64,000 nucleotides of DNA from Leekyejoonella antrihumi (GTDB taxonomy: Bacteria > Actinomycetota > Actinomycetes > Actinomycetales > Dermatophilaceae): assembly GCF_007845645.1 (NCBI RefSeq), contig NZ_VCQV01000014.1:1-64000 (forward strand), written 5' to 3'. Positions within the stretch are counted from its first letter, which is position 1, and each line of letters starts with the position of its first letter. The notes below the pieces were generated by a model. That model was not told the DNA's origin, made no database searches, and saw only the letters and a list, made by a program, of their open reading frames with translations. The position numbers and the translations under genes are program-made. Shown here in pieces: positions 56,263 through 64,000 of the stretch.

Positions 56263-57804
56263 CTAGCGGCGGAGCCTGATCGGATTCGGCAGCCTCGCGG
56301 CGACCTTGCCCAGCGTCCCGTCGCTGGTGCCGAACTGGTTCGCCCGCCCGTGCAGCGCGGTGATCAGCTGGGTGAAGGCGGAGTCCTCCTTGACCCCCCG
56401 CTGGAACGTCGTGACATTCAGCACCGCCCGCATGCGCTTCTGGGCGATCGCCTTGGGGTTGGTGAACTCCTTCAGTCCGTCTTCACCGTGGATGCGCCCG
56501 AACCCGGAGTCGCCGACCCCGCCGAACGGCAGGGCGGGGATGCCGGCGAACGTGATCACGCCGTTGACGGCTGTCATTCCGGACCGCAGCCGCCGCGCCA
56601 GCTCCATGCCGCGGGCCTTGGAGAACACGGTCGATCCCAGGCCATAGCTCGTCGCATTGGCCAGCTCGATCGCCTCGTCCATTGACGACACGCGCGCCAC
56701 CGTGACCGTTGGGCCGAACGTCTCCTCGGTGACGGCGCTCGAGTCCTCCGGCACGTCGACCAGCACCGTCGGCTGGATGTAGCGGTCCGTGACCGAGTCC
56801 AGACCGCCGACCACGGCTCGACCACCGCGCGCCAACGCGTCCGAGATGTGCCGTCGGATCACCTCCGGCTGGGTGCCCAGCGTCATCGGGCCGTATGCCG
56901 TGTCCGCCCCATCGTGGCTGTGCACCTCACGTGCCAGCTCGCTCAGCCGGGCGAGGAAGTCGTCATACACCTGCGCGTGCACATAGACCCGTTCCACGCC
57001 GATGCAGGTCTGGCCGGCGTTGGAGAACGCGCCCCATACGGCGGCGTCGGCGGCGGCCTCGACATCGGCATCGGCGTCGACGATCAGCGCGTCCTTGCCG
57101 CCGGCCTCGATGACCACTGGAGTCAGATGGTCCGCGCATGCCGCCATCACCTTCTTGCCGGTGCTTGCCGAACCGGTGAAGGCCAGCTTGTCGACGCCGC
57201 TGTGGCACAGGGCCGCGCCGGTCTCGCCGAACCCGTGCACGACCTGCAGCAGGTCGCGGCCGGGCGCGACCTCCGCGAGGCTCTCTGCAAGCCAGGTTCC
57301 CACCGCCGGGGTGAGCTCGCTCGGCTTGAAGACCACGGCATTGCCGGCCGCGAGTGCGTAACCGATCGAGCCCATCGGGGTGAAGACCGGGTAGTTCCAC
57401 GGCCCGATGACGCCGACCACACCGCGCGGGAGATACTCCACGGTCGCGGACTGATTCATCATCAGCAGCCCGGATGACACCTTGTGCGGCCCGAGGATCT
57501 TCTTCGCGTGCCTGGCCGCCCAGGCCAGGTGATCCACCGCCAGCCCGATCTCGAGGACCGCGTCGGCATGCGGCTTGCCGGTCTCCTCGTGGACCACGGC
57601 GGCCAGCTGGGCCATCCGCCGGGTAATGACCCCGCGCCAGTTGTCGAGGACCTGCTGGCGGCCGTCGAAGCCGAGGTCGGCCCACCACGTCGAGGCTGTA
57701 CGCGCCCGTGCGACAGCCGCATTCACTGCAGCCGCATTGTCAACAGGGTAGGTGGCCACGAGGTCCCCAGTGGCTGGATTGTGGGACTGCAGCATCTGCG
57801 TCAT
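56263..57804 (-). CDS. Aldehyde dehydrogenase (succinate-semialdehyde dehydrogenase-like subgroup)
   Basis: A 513-aa NAD(P)-dependent ALDH: GVIGPWNYPV, FTGSASTGKKV, VIEAGGKDALIV (catalytic Glu) and NAGQTCIGVERVYVH (catalytic Cys) are intact. A C-terminal extension of about 45 residues follows the normal end, as in mycobacterial GabD2-type relatives. It overlaps the GMC oxidoreductase stop by ATGA, so the pair likely oxidises an alcohol to its acid in two steps. Succinic semialdehyde from the transhydrogenase is a possible substrate, but the linked GMC gene argues for a different alcohol. Confidence 0.88.
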   Translation of the reverse strand: MTQMLQSHNPATGDLVATYPVDNAAAVNAAVARARTASTWWADLGFDGRQQVLDNWRGVITRRMAQLAAVVHEETGKPHADAVLEIGLAVDHLAWAARHAKKILGPHKVSSGLLMMNQSATVEYLPRGVVGVIGPWNYPVFTPMGSIGYALAAGNAVVFKPSELTPAVGTWLAESLAEVAPGRDLLQVVHGFGETGAALCHSGVDKLAFTGSASTGKKVMAACADHLTPVVIEAGGKDALIVDADADVEAAADAAVWGAFSNAGQTCIGVERVYVHAQVYDDFLARLSELAREVHSHDGADTAYGPMTLGTQPEVIRRHISDALARGGRAVVGGLDSVTDRYIQPTVLVDVPEDSSAVTEETFGPTVTVARVSSMDEAIELANATSYGLGSTVFSKARGMELARRLRSGMTAVNGVITFAGIPALPFGGVGDSGFGRIHGEDGLKEFTNPKAIAQKRMRAVLNVTTFQRGVKEDSAFTQLITALHGRANQFGTSDGTLGKVAARLPNPIRLRR

Positions 57805-59399
57805 CGCTTCTCTCCCTCGGCTGCGCGGCCGCGCAGCAGGTCTGCTGCCTTCTCGCCGATCATGATGGTGGGTGCGTTGGTGTTGCCGCGTGGCACGACC
57901 GGCATCACGGAGGCATCGGCGACGCGGAGGCCTTCGATGCCGCGCACTCGCAGCTCGGGATCGACGACGGACTGCTCGCCCTGCCCCATCGCGCACGTGC
58001 CCACCGGGTGATACAGGGTCTGGGTGAACCGGCGAATGTGCTCGATCAGCTCCTCGTCGGAGGGATGGCTGGTCTCGGGCGCCCAGGGGCCGTCCAGCAG
58101 GTCGGCGAAGGGGCCCCGCTCGGCCATCTCGATGAGCTGAGTGCAGCCGGCAACCATGGCATCCAGGTCGGTGCCGTCGTCGTAGTAGCCGGGGTCGATG
58201 TCCGGATGCCAGGTTGGGTCGGTCGACCGCAGTCGCAGCCGGCCTCGGCTGGCGACGCTGACCAGGGTCGGTGCGACGGTCACCCTACGAATGGAAGGTT
58301 CGTGCAACCCGTTGTCGTAGAAGCCCGTTGGCGCCATGTGCACCTGAATATCGGGCGCGGGAAGTCCGTCGCGGCTGGCGAAGAATGCGCCGGCCTCGCC
58401 GACGTTGGACACCAGGGGCCCGGTGCCGGTGGCCTTTGCCCGGCCGAAGTTGAGCAGCGTGTTGAGCTCGGCCAGGTCGGTGGTGTCACGAGTGCGCCAG
58501 ATCAGCGGAACGGCGGGGTGGTCGTGCAGATTCTGGCCCACCCCGGGTAGGTCGTGCACCACGACGACACCGACATCGCGCAGGTGCGCGGCCGGGCCGA
58601 CCCCGGAGAGCATCAGCAGCTGAGGAGAGTTGACCGCGCCACCGCTCAGGATGACCTCGGCATTGACCTGCGCCGTGCGGTCGCGACCGCCCTGGCGATA
58701 GGCGACCCCGACGGCGCGGCCGTGGTCGATCTGGATGCGTGAGACGAGCGAGCCGGTGCGGACCGTGAGGTTCGGGCGGGTCCGGGCCGGCTGCAGGTAT
58801 GCCTTGTCCACCGACCAGCGGTGCCCCTTGTGGCAGGTGACCTGATAGAGCCCGGCCCCTTCCTGACTCTCCCCGTTGAAGTCGTCGGTCGCCTTCAGGC
58901 CCGAGGCGACAGCCGACTCCACCCACGCGTGACTGAGTGGGTGCGTGTACCGCCGGTCCTCCACCTGTAGCGGGCCGGACAGGCCGTGATATGGAGCACC
59001 GAGGCGTGAGTTCGACTCGGCACGCATGAAATACGGGAGCACATCGGCATACCCCCAGTCGGTCGCTCCGTTCGCGTCCCGCCAGCCGTCGTAGTCCGCT
59101 CGGTTGCCTCGGATGTAGATCATCGCGTTCATCGAGGAGCAGCCGCCCAGTGCTCGCATCCGGGGCCAGTAGGTCGGCCGGGAGTGCAGCTGCTTCTGCT
59201 CGGAGGTCGTGTAGTTCCAGTCCCACTGGGTCTTGAAGAGGGTGGAGAAGGCGGCGGGGATGCTGATCTCGTCGGCATTCGCCTCGCCGCCGGCCTCCAG
59301 CAGCAGCACGCGGGTGCTCGGGTCCTCGGTCAGGCGCGCGGCGATCACGGCTCCGGCGCTGCCGGCGCCCACGACGACGTAGTCGAACATCTCGGGCAT
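57801..59399 (-). CDS. GMC-family FAD-dependent oxidoreductase (choline/alcohol dehydrogenase type)
   Basis: A 532-aa flavoprotein with N-terminal dinucleotide motif VVVGAGSAGAVIAARL, the GMC signature 1 region RALGGCSSMNAMIYIRGNRADYDGW, signature 2 ILSGGAVNSPQLLMLSGVGP, and C-terminal LYHPVGTCAMG (catalytic His) with PRGNTNAPTIMIGEKAADLL. It oxidises a primary alcohol; BetA-like choline or polyethylene-glycol/alkanol substrates are typical. ATG at 59399 is chosen over a much longer open frame. It is co-translated with the ALDH and divergent from marR1. Confidence 0.9.
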   Translation of the reverse strand: MPEMFDYVVVGAGSAGAVIAARLTEDPSTRVLLLEAGGEANADEISIPAAFSTLFKTQWDWNYTTSEQKQLHSRPTYWPRMRALGGCSSMNAMIYIRGNRADYDGWRDANGATDWGYADVLPYFMRAESNSRLGAPYHGLSGPLQVEDRRYTHPLSHAWVESAVASGLKATDDFNGESQEGAGLYQVTCHKGHRWSVDKAYLQPARTRPNLTVRTGSLVSRIQIDHGRAVGVAYRQGGRDRTAQVNAEVILSGGAVNSPQLLMLSGVGPAAHLRDVGVVVVHDLPGVGQNLHDHPAVPLIWRTRDTTDLAELNTLLNFGRAKATGTGPLVSNVGEAGAFFASRDGLPAPDIQVHMAPTGFYDNGLHEPSIRRVTVAPTLVSVASRGRLRLRSTDPTWHPDIDPGYYDDGTDLDAMVAGCTQLIEMAERGPFADLLDGPWAPETSHPSDEELIEHIRRFTQTLYHPVGTCAMGQGEQSVVDPELRVRGIEGLRVADASVMPVVPRGNTNAPTIMIGEKAADLLRGRAAEGEKR

Positions 59400-59507
59400 G
59401 GTGGACCTCCGGGTGCGTATCGGATCGTGGGCTGAGCGTATCCGCGCTGACTGTGTTCTCGGGCCATTCCGCGATGAGGATTCTGGCGTACTGCAATGGG
59501 TTCCGAG

Positions 59508-59519
59508 TGCAATAATTGC
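59508..59519. promoter_or_regulatory. MarR operator, copy 1
   Basis: TGCAATAATTGC (inverted GCAAT-a-ATTGC) lies between the divergent GMC and marR1 genes, 20 bp before the marR1 start. A related half CTGCAAT sits at 59491. The same core, TGCAATAGTTGC, stands in front of marR2 at 62945. Confidence 0.6.
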
Positions 59520-59538
59520 CATAGGTAAGGAGAGGCTC

Positions 59539-60006
59539 GTGGTGTCACGCGACAGCTCCGCACTCGGCGTCGAGGTCGTTGATGAGGTGTTGACTGCAAC
59601 GCGCGCGCTGATCGGTCTGAGCGCGAGGTCGTTGGGGGTCCTGGGCGAAGACCTGTCGGCCGCGCAGTACCGCGCGTTGGTCGTGCTGGCCGCCAGGGGA
59701 CCGCAGCGGATGGTGGATCTCGCCGAGGTGCTGCAGGTCAGCGCGTCAACGGCCGGACGGATGTCGGACCGATTGGTCCGCAAGGGTTTCGTGCGCCGCC
59801 AGCGTGCTCGAGCAGATCGCCGCATCGTGATGGTCTCCCTCAGCCGCGAGGGCCGCCGCATGCTCGATGAAGCCACCGCCGTCCGACGGGTGATGATCGG
59901 CGATGCCCTCACGGCGCTCTCCGCCACAGAACAACGGGCCGCGGCCGCCGCGCTGCGCGCCCTGTCGCGAGCGCTCGGGGAGATTCCGGACGAGGACTGG
60001 CCGTGA
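59539..60006 (+). CDS. MarR-family regulator, copy 1
   Basis: A 155-aa winged-helix protein (MVDLAEVLQVSASTAGRMSDRLVRKGFVRRQRARADRRIVMVSLS). AAGGAG at 59527-59532 fits GTG at 59539 or 59542. Its stop overlaps the ClC1 GTG start (GTGA), so channel and regulator are co-translated. It is about one-third identical to the second MarR at 62960 and shares its operator core, so the two are paralogues. Confidence 0.88.
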   Translation: MVSRDSSALGVEVVDEVLTATRALIGLSARSLGVLGEDLSAAQYRALVVLAARGPQRMVDLAEVLQVSASTAGRMSDRLVRKGFVRRQRARADRRIVMVSLSREGRRMLDEATAVRRVMIGDALTALSATEQRAAAAALRALSRALGEIPDEDWP

Positions 60007-62097
60007 ACGCGGTGTGGCAGTGGGCGACTCGTCGGGCGCAGCCCCGGCCCGAGCCGCGGACGGCGGCGGGATGGCTGCGGGGTAGCCGGCTCGGCCTGCT
60101 GTGCGCGGCGGCGCTCGTCGGCGTGGGCGCCGGGTTCGGCGCGGTCGCCTTTCGGTACCTCATCTTTGCCTTCACCTGGCTGGCGACAGGGCGCACCAAC
60201 TTCGGTCAGCAGGGTCGGGTGGACAGCTCCCACCTGCCCTGGCTGGGCCCGGCCTTCTTCGTGCTCGTCCCGGTCGTCGGTGGCCTCTTGTACGGGCCGC
60301 TGATCTACCGCTTCGCCCGCGAGGCCCGCGGCCATGGCGTGCCCGAGGTGATGATCGCAGTAGCCGAGAACGGCGGTCGGATCCGGCCCCAGGTCAGCGG
60401 GGTGAAGGCGGTGGCCTCCGCGCTGTGCATCGGCGTGGGCGGCTCGGTGGGGCGGGAGGGCCCGATCGTGCAGATCGGCTCGGCGCTGGCGTCCTCTCTG
60501 GGCCAGTGGGTGCGTATGCCGGAGAACCGGCTGCGCGTCCTGGTGGCCTGTGGCGCGGCGGGCGGCATCTCCGCGACCTTCAATGCTCCGATCACCGGCG
60601 TGCTCTTCGGGGTCGAGCTGATCCTGCGGGAGTTCTCGATCGATGCGATCTTCACTGTGATGCTCTCGGCGATGCTCGCCGACGTGATCTCACGGGTGTT
60701 CTTCGGCTCCGCGGCCTTCCTCACCGGATTTCCGCATGACCTGGTCATCGGCCACTCCTACGACTACGTGCTGGTCGCGGGGCTCGCGGTGATTGCGGCG
60801 CTGCTCGGGCTGGCCTTCACCAAGGTGCTCTACGCGACGGAGGACCTGTGCGACCGCACGTGGGGGCAGCGTCCCGAGTGGGCACGGCCCGCCGTAGGCG
60901 GCATCCTGCTCGGGCTGTTGCTGCTGGCAGTGCCGCAGTTGTACGGCGTCGGTTATCCGGTGATGTTTCACGCCGCCGCCGGCAACTATGCGCTCTGGTT
61001 CCTGGTCGTGCTGGCGTTGGGCAAGATGCTCGCCTGCAGTGTGACCATCGGCATCGGCGGCTCCGGCGGGGTTTTCGCGCCGTCGCTGTTCATCGGCGCG
61101 ACGGCCGGCATGGCTTTTGGCGACGTGGCAGGCCACCTGTTCGGGCCGGCCGCCGGATCGCCGGTGATCTACGCGATAGTCGGCATGGCTGCGGTCTTTG
61201 CGGCCGCCGCTCGGGGTCCGTTGACCGCGTTGGCCAGCGTGGTGGAGATGACCGGCGACTTCACCCTGACCCTGCCGGTGATGCTGGCCGCGGCGATCTC
61301 CACCACCATCTCCCGTGCGCTCTCACACGGCACCATCTACACCACCAAGCTGATCCGGCGCGGCACGGACATCGACCGGACAACCGCTGGGCATGCCTTC
61401 GATGCGCTCAGCGTCGCCGACGCCATGCACCCCTTCCCCGCTCCGGTCCCCGCCGATCGTCACCCAGGCTCCCGTGAGCCCACCTCGAGTGCTGTCTCGG
61501 GCCTCCCGCCGGATGCCCGGCTGTATCGGCTGCTCGGAGCGGTCACTCGCATCCGCGAGCCGCAGGCGCTGTTCTCCGACGACAGCCTCGCGCAGGTGCT
61601 GCGGCAGTTGGTCCGCTATGGCCGGGACGGCCTGCCGGTGCTGTCCACCGACGGCCACCAGTTGCAGGGTTGGGTCACCAACCAGAATGTGCTGCGAGCC
61701 GTGTCCGCCGGCCTGTTCGCCGCCGAACCCACCGCCGAACGCCGCACGGCGGAATGGGCCGACCCGCACCCGCAGGGCCCCGATCGCGACCCCGGCACCC
61801 GGCGGAGCGGCTACCGCATCGTCGAGTACACGCTTACCGAGGACACCGTTGCCGTCGGGGGCAGGCTCGAAGCAATCGACTGGCCGCCCGGGTACCTGCC
61901 GGTCTCGGTCTTGCACAGCCGCCGACTCGTCGACCCGGATCCGTCGCTCCGGTTGTTGCCCGGGGGACCGGATCAGCGTCCTGACTCCGACGCCCAGCGC
62001 GGAGCTCTCGACCGGGCTGTCCGGCGTCGACGGCCCGGTGGACTCGGGCCCGCCGAGCCTCGACGGCGAGGGGCCGTCGATGATGGACTCATCATGA
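60003..62097 (+). CDS. ClC-family chloride channel/transporter, copy 1, with frameshift
   Basis: The ClC core is intact: GVGGSVGREGPIVQIGSA (selectivity and gating Glu), GAAGGISATFNAPITGVLFGVE, GIGGSGGVFAPSLFIGA and AAAARGPLTALASVVEMTGD. It is followed by a cytoplasmic CBS region (LAQVLRQLVRYGRDGLPVLSTDGHQLQGWVT). At 61962-61966 a run of five G replaces the four needed: removing one G restores PGDRISVLTPT, the usual end of this family, and a stop at 62095-62097 overlapping the lgt ATG. As given, the frame runs on into lgt as a 966-codon fusion. A sequencing indel or a real mutation are both possible. Confidence 0.85.
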
Positions 62098-62903
62098 TCC
62101 CCGGATCCTTTGCCATGAGCATCCCGAGCCCGCCGACCAACGGCATCCACGTTGGTCCGATCGAGCTGCACTTCTACGGCCTGATGTATGTCGTCGGGAT
62201 CGCCGCCGCGATCTGGCTGGCCCGGCGACGGTGGCAGGCCGCCGGCGGCGATCCTTCTCTGATCGACGAGATCGCGATCTGGTCCGTGCCCGCGGGGATC
62301 GTCGGCGGCCGCATCTACTTCGACATCACCACTCCGGCGGTGATGCCACACCACTGGTGGGGACCGTTCGCGGTCTGGGACGGCGGTCTGGGCATCTGGG
62401 GTGGGATTGCGCTGGCAGCGGTGGTGGGGCTGTGGCGAGTCCATCGGCGGGGTGCCGGCATGGGCCTGGTCATGGACGCCGTGGCGCCGTCCCTGCTGCT
62501 CGCCCAGGGCATCGGCCGGATCGGCAACTACTTCAATCAGGAGCTCTTCGGCGGTCCGACCAGCCTGCCGTGGGCGCTGCAGATCGCGCCGCGCTTTCGG
62601 CCGCCGGGGTATGCGCAGTACCCGACGTTTCACCCCACCTTCTTGTACGAGCTGATCTTCGACCTGGCGTGGGCCGGCTTCCTCATCTGGCTCGGCCGCA
62701 CCGGCAGATTCCGGCCGCCCAGCCTGTTCGCCCTCTACGTCGCGGGATACTCCGCGTTCCGCATCTTCGAGGAGTCGCTGCGCATCGACTACTCCCAGCA
62801 CATCCTGGGCCTGCGGCTGAACACCTTTGTCGCCAGTGGGCTGGCCCTGATCGGGATTGGGTGGTTCCTGTGGCTGCTCCGAAAGCCGCGGCCGGCTGCC
62901 TGA
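62094..62903 (+). CDS. lgt: Prolipoprotein diacylglyceryl transferase
   Basis: A 269-aa membrane enzyme that attaches diacylglycerol to the lipobox cysteine of prolipoproteins. It shows IPSPPTNGIHVGPIELHFYGLMY at the N-terminus, DGGLGIWGGIAL, the Lgt signature GRIGNYFNQELFGGPT, PTFLYE, and a final helix. About seven transmembrane helices. ATG at 62094 gives an ATGA overlap with the repaired ClC stop; ATG at 62115 is possible. Being in a ClC operon suggests this may be a second, non-housekeeping lgt copy. Confidence 0.9.
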   Translation: MIPGSFAMSIPSPPTNGIHVGPIELHFYGLMYVVGIAAAIWLARRRWQAAGGDPSLIDEIAIWSVPAGIVGGRIYFDITTPAVMPHHWWGPFAVWDGGLGIWGGIALAAVVGLWRVHRRGAGMGLVMDAVAPSLLLAQGIGRIGNYFNQELFGGPTSLPWALQIAPRFRPPGYAQYPTFHPTFLYELIFDLAWAGFLIWLGRTGRFRPPSLFALYVAGYSAFRIFEESLRIDYSQHILGLRLNTFVASGLALIGIGWFLWLLRKPRPAA

Positions 62904-62942
62904 GGTGACCCGCGGGGTCCTTCGACGACGCAATAGGTGCGC

Positions 62943-62959
62943 ACTGCAATAGTTGCAGT
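62943..62959. promoter_or_regulatory. MarR operator, copy 2
   Basis: ACTGCAA-tag-TTGCAGT is a perfect inverted repeat abutting the ATG at 62960; it includes TGCAATAGTTGC (62945-62956), matching copy 1 (TGCAATAATTGC) at 11 of 12 positions. TATGCT (62959-62964) overlaps it and could be a -10, which would make a GTG at 62972 the leaderless start. Confidence 0.65.
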
Positions 62960-63532
62960 ATGCTACTCGCCGTGTCTTCGAGTAGAGATCCAGTTGCGGC
63001 GGAGCTGGCGGGCGACGACGCCGCCACGATGCTCGCCGGTCAGTCCGATGTCGTCGATGCCGTGCTCGCCGCCAACCGGGTGTTCGTCGCGGTCGCGGCC
63101 GGGGCCCTGGCGGACGTCGAGCCGGAGGTCACGCTGCCCCAGTTCCGGGCTCTCGTGCTCTGCGAGATGCACGGCACGATCACCGTCGCGGAGCTCGCCG
63201 CGGCGATGGGGGTGGTGCCGTCGACCGCAACCCGGATGTGCGACCGCCTGGTGGCCAAGAAGCTGCTGGACCGTGCCACCGATGAGGTCAATCGCCGGCA
63301 GGTAAACCTGCGGCTCCGGCCGGAGGGTCGCACCCTGATCGATCAAAGCACCCGCAAGCGCACCGACGAGATCGGCCAGCTTCTCGCGGTGATCCCCCCG
63401 GAGGACCAGGCGCGTCTGACGGAGGGCCTGGCCCTTCTGGTCGAGGCCGCGCACGGTTCGGACCGCACTCGACCATCGCGTCGGCCACTGGCCGGTCGCG
63501 GAGGCAAGAACGACCAGGAGCGTGACGCATGA
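62960..63532 (+). CDS. MarR-family regulator, copy 2
   Basis: A 190-aa (or 186-aa from GTG 62972) winged-helix regulator: ITVAELAAAMGVVPSTATRMCDRLVAKKLLDRATDEVNRRQVNLRL. N-terminal VVDAVLAANR parallels VVDEVLTATR of the first MarR. The C-terminal ~25 residues are Arg/Gly-rich. Its stop overlaps the next ATG (ATGA), coupling it to the second ClC gene. Confidence 0.88.
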   Translation: MLLAVSSSRDPVAAELAGDDAATMLAGQSDVVDAVLAANRVFVAVAAGALADVEPEVTLPQFRALVLCEMHGTITVAELAAAMGVVPSTATRMCDRLVAKKLLDRATDEVNRRQVNLRLRPEGRTLIDQSTRKRTDEIGQLLAVIPPEDQARLTEGLALLVEAAHGSDRTRPSRRPLAGRGGKNDQERDA

Positions 63533-64000
63533 CCGCCGTGATCCAGACCAGGCTCCGATCGTTCGGAGCCGGAGCCGGAGGGTGGATTCGGCGCACCAGC
63601 TACCTGAAGAAGTGGGTCGTGCTCGGCACGGCGATCGGGGTGATCGCGGGACTGGGCGCCGTCGTGTTCTACATGGCCCTGCAAGCGGCCGGTCACCTGC
63701 TGCTCGATGACATCGGTGGCTACGTCGTTCCCACGCCGACCGGCGAGGGTGGGGCCGCCGGAGACGGCACCCACTTCAGCCGATGGTGGGCGATTCCGCT
63801 CGTGGTCGCCCTGGGCGGTCTGATCTCAGGGTTCCTGGTCTTCAAGTTCGCTCCGGAGGCGGAGGGCCACGGGACGGACGCGGCGATCGACGCCGTGCAT
63901 CGCAACCCGCGAATGATCCGCATGCGGGCCGTGGTCGTCAAGCTCATCACCTCGGCCATCACCATCGGCTCGGGTGGCTCCGGTGGCCGGGAAGGCCCGA
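63529..64000 (+). CDS. ClC-family chloride channel, copy 2 (partial, runs off the window)
   Basis: ATG at 63529 opens a frame without stop to the end of the window (157 codons): a basic N-terminus, a first TM helix (WVVLGTAIGVIAGLGAVVFYMAL), a periplasmic/loop segment, a second helix (WWAIPLVVALGGLISGFLVF), then EGHGTDAAIDAVHRNP and the ClC signature GSGGSGGREGP at the very end. It matches the order in ClC1 (EARGHGVPEVMIAVAENGG, then GGSVGREGP), so it is a paralogous channel. The C-terminal part lies outside the window. Confidence 0.85.
   Translation, partial: MTAVIQTRLRSFGAGAGGWIRRTSYLKKWVVLGTAIGVIAGLGAVVFYMALQAAGHLLLDDIGGYVVPTPTGEGGAAGDGTHFSRWWAIPLVVALGGLISGFLVFKFAPEAEGHGTDAAIDAVHRNPRMIRMRAVVVKLITSAITIGSGGSGGREGP

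Noticed and set aside
56263-57804. Betaine aldehyde dehydrogenase with choline dehydrogenase
   Set aside because: The GMC/ALDH order recalls betBA, but the ALDH has a C-terminal extension and SSADH-like subgroup features, and no BetI regulator or choline transporter is adjacent.
57801-60335. An 844-codon frame ending in the GMC oxidoreductase
   Set aside because: The GMC protein starts at 59399 (MPEMFDYVVVGAGSAG). The extension lies antisense to marR1 and ClC1 and is low-complexity.
1-64000. tRNA, rRNA or prophage genes
   Set aside because: No cloverleaf with a GTTCGA-type T-loop, no rRNA-like tract, and no integrase, terminase or capsid proteins were seen in any gap or frame.

Overview
The window is a 64 kb stretch of chromosome from a high-GC Gram-positive actinomycete. 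Evidence for this includes the pervasive G/C third codon positions, the many GTG starts, and family-level hits typical of Actinomycetota: PucR, DUF222/HNH, class F sortase, Arr, MhuD-like heme oxygenase, alditol oxidase and DUF5995. Micrococcales-type intergenic palindromes of the 'ggtctcgatacg...ctactcgacca' kind suggest Dermacoccaceae or Intrasporangiaceae, but that is only a weak inference. No rRNA, tRNA, CRISPR array, transposase or phage genes were seen.

Layout. 0-9.8 kb holds housekeeping and lipid genes: a MalY/PatB-type lyase, ilvA, a DesA3-like desaturase with its reductase and divergent PucR regulator, a DinB-fold protein, ald, and an MFS exporter behind a MerR-type promoter. 9.9-16.5 kb holds a decayed SOS-type DUF222/HNH gene, arr (rifampin ADP-ribosyltransferase), a TetR/SDR pair with two perfect operators, DUF1905, an MhuD-like heme oxygenase, DUF5995 and an aldo/keto reductase. 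16.5-20 kb is a lower-GC tauCAB (taurine ABC transporter) cassette flanked by duplicated aldo/keto-reductase-tail and cobW-tail sequence. 20-29.6 kb holds a cobW / amidohydrolase / SSS symporter / DUF3311 operon, alditol oxidase, and an iclR-cobS-cobT operon. 29.8-37.9 kb holds xsc, a DHA2 exporter with a MarR gene, and a TauR-like MocR regulator divergent from tpa-pta. 37.9-39.6 kb is a class F sortase with a surface protein. 39.9-47 kb holds a YdiJ-like D-2-hydroxyglutarate dehydrogenase, GntR and IclR regulators, a hydroxyacid-oxoacid transhydrogenase and an MHS symporter. 47-56 kb is a mixed region: PadR/HAAS, aminotransferase, GABA-type permease, stress proteins, a Gly/Gln-repeat protein and exonuclease III. 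56-64 kb holds ALDH plus GMC oxidoreductase and two paralogous MarR-ClC chloride channel modules, the first joined to lgt.

How the genes work together. The clearest pathway is taurine dissimilation. TauABC imports taurine and Tpa transaminates it with pyruvate to sulfoacetaldehyde and alanine. Xsc converts sulfoacetaldehyde plus phosphate to sulfite and acetyl phosphate, and Pta makes acetyl-CoA. Ald can return alanine to pyruvate. The tauC and tpa upstream regions share a pair of CATCTGG direct repeats spaced exactly 24 bp, the probable operator of the MocR regulator, so the scattered pieces look like one regulon. A second predicted module couples 4-hydroxybutyrate oxidation by the transhydrogenase to re-oxidation of its D-2-hydroxyglutarate product by the FAD/Fe-S dehydrogenase.

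The most unusual sequence structure is at the iclR-cobS junction. A 62-bp tandem duplication there has created two 21-codon mini-ORFs linked to each other and to cobS by ATGA stop/start overlaps. Several genes carry single-base frameshifts (ClC1, a lipoprotein, the DUF222/HNH gene). These may be real decay or base-calling errors.
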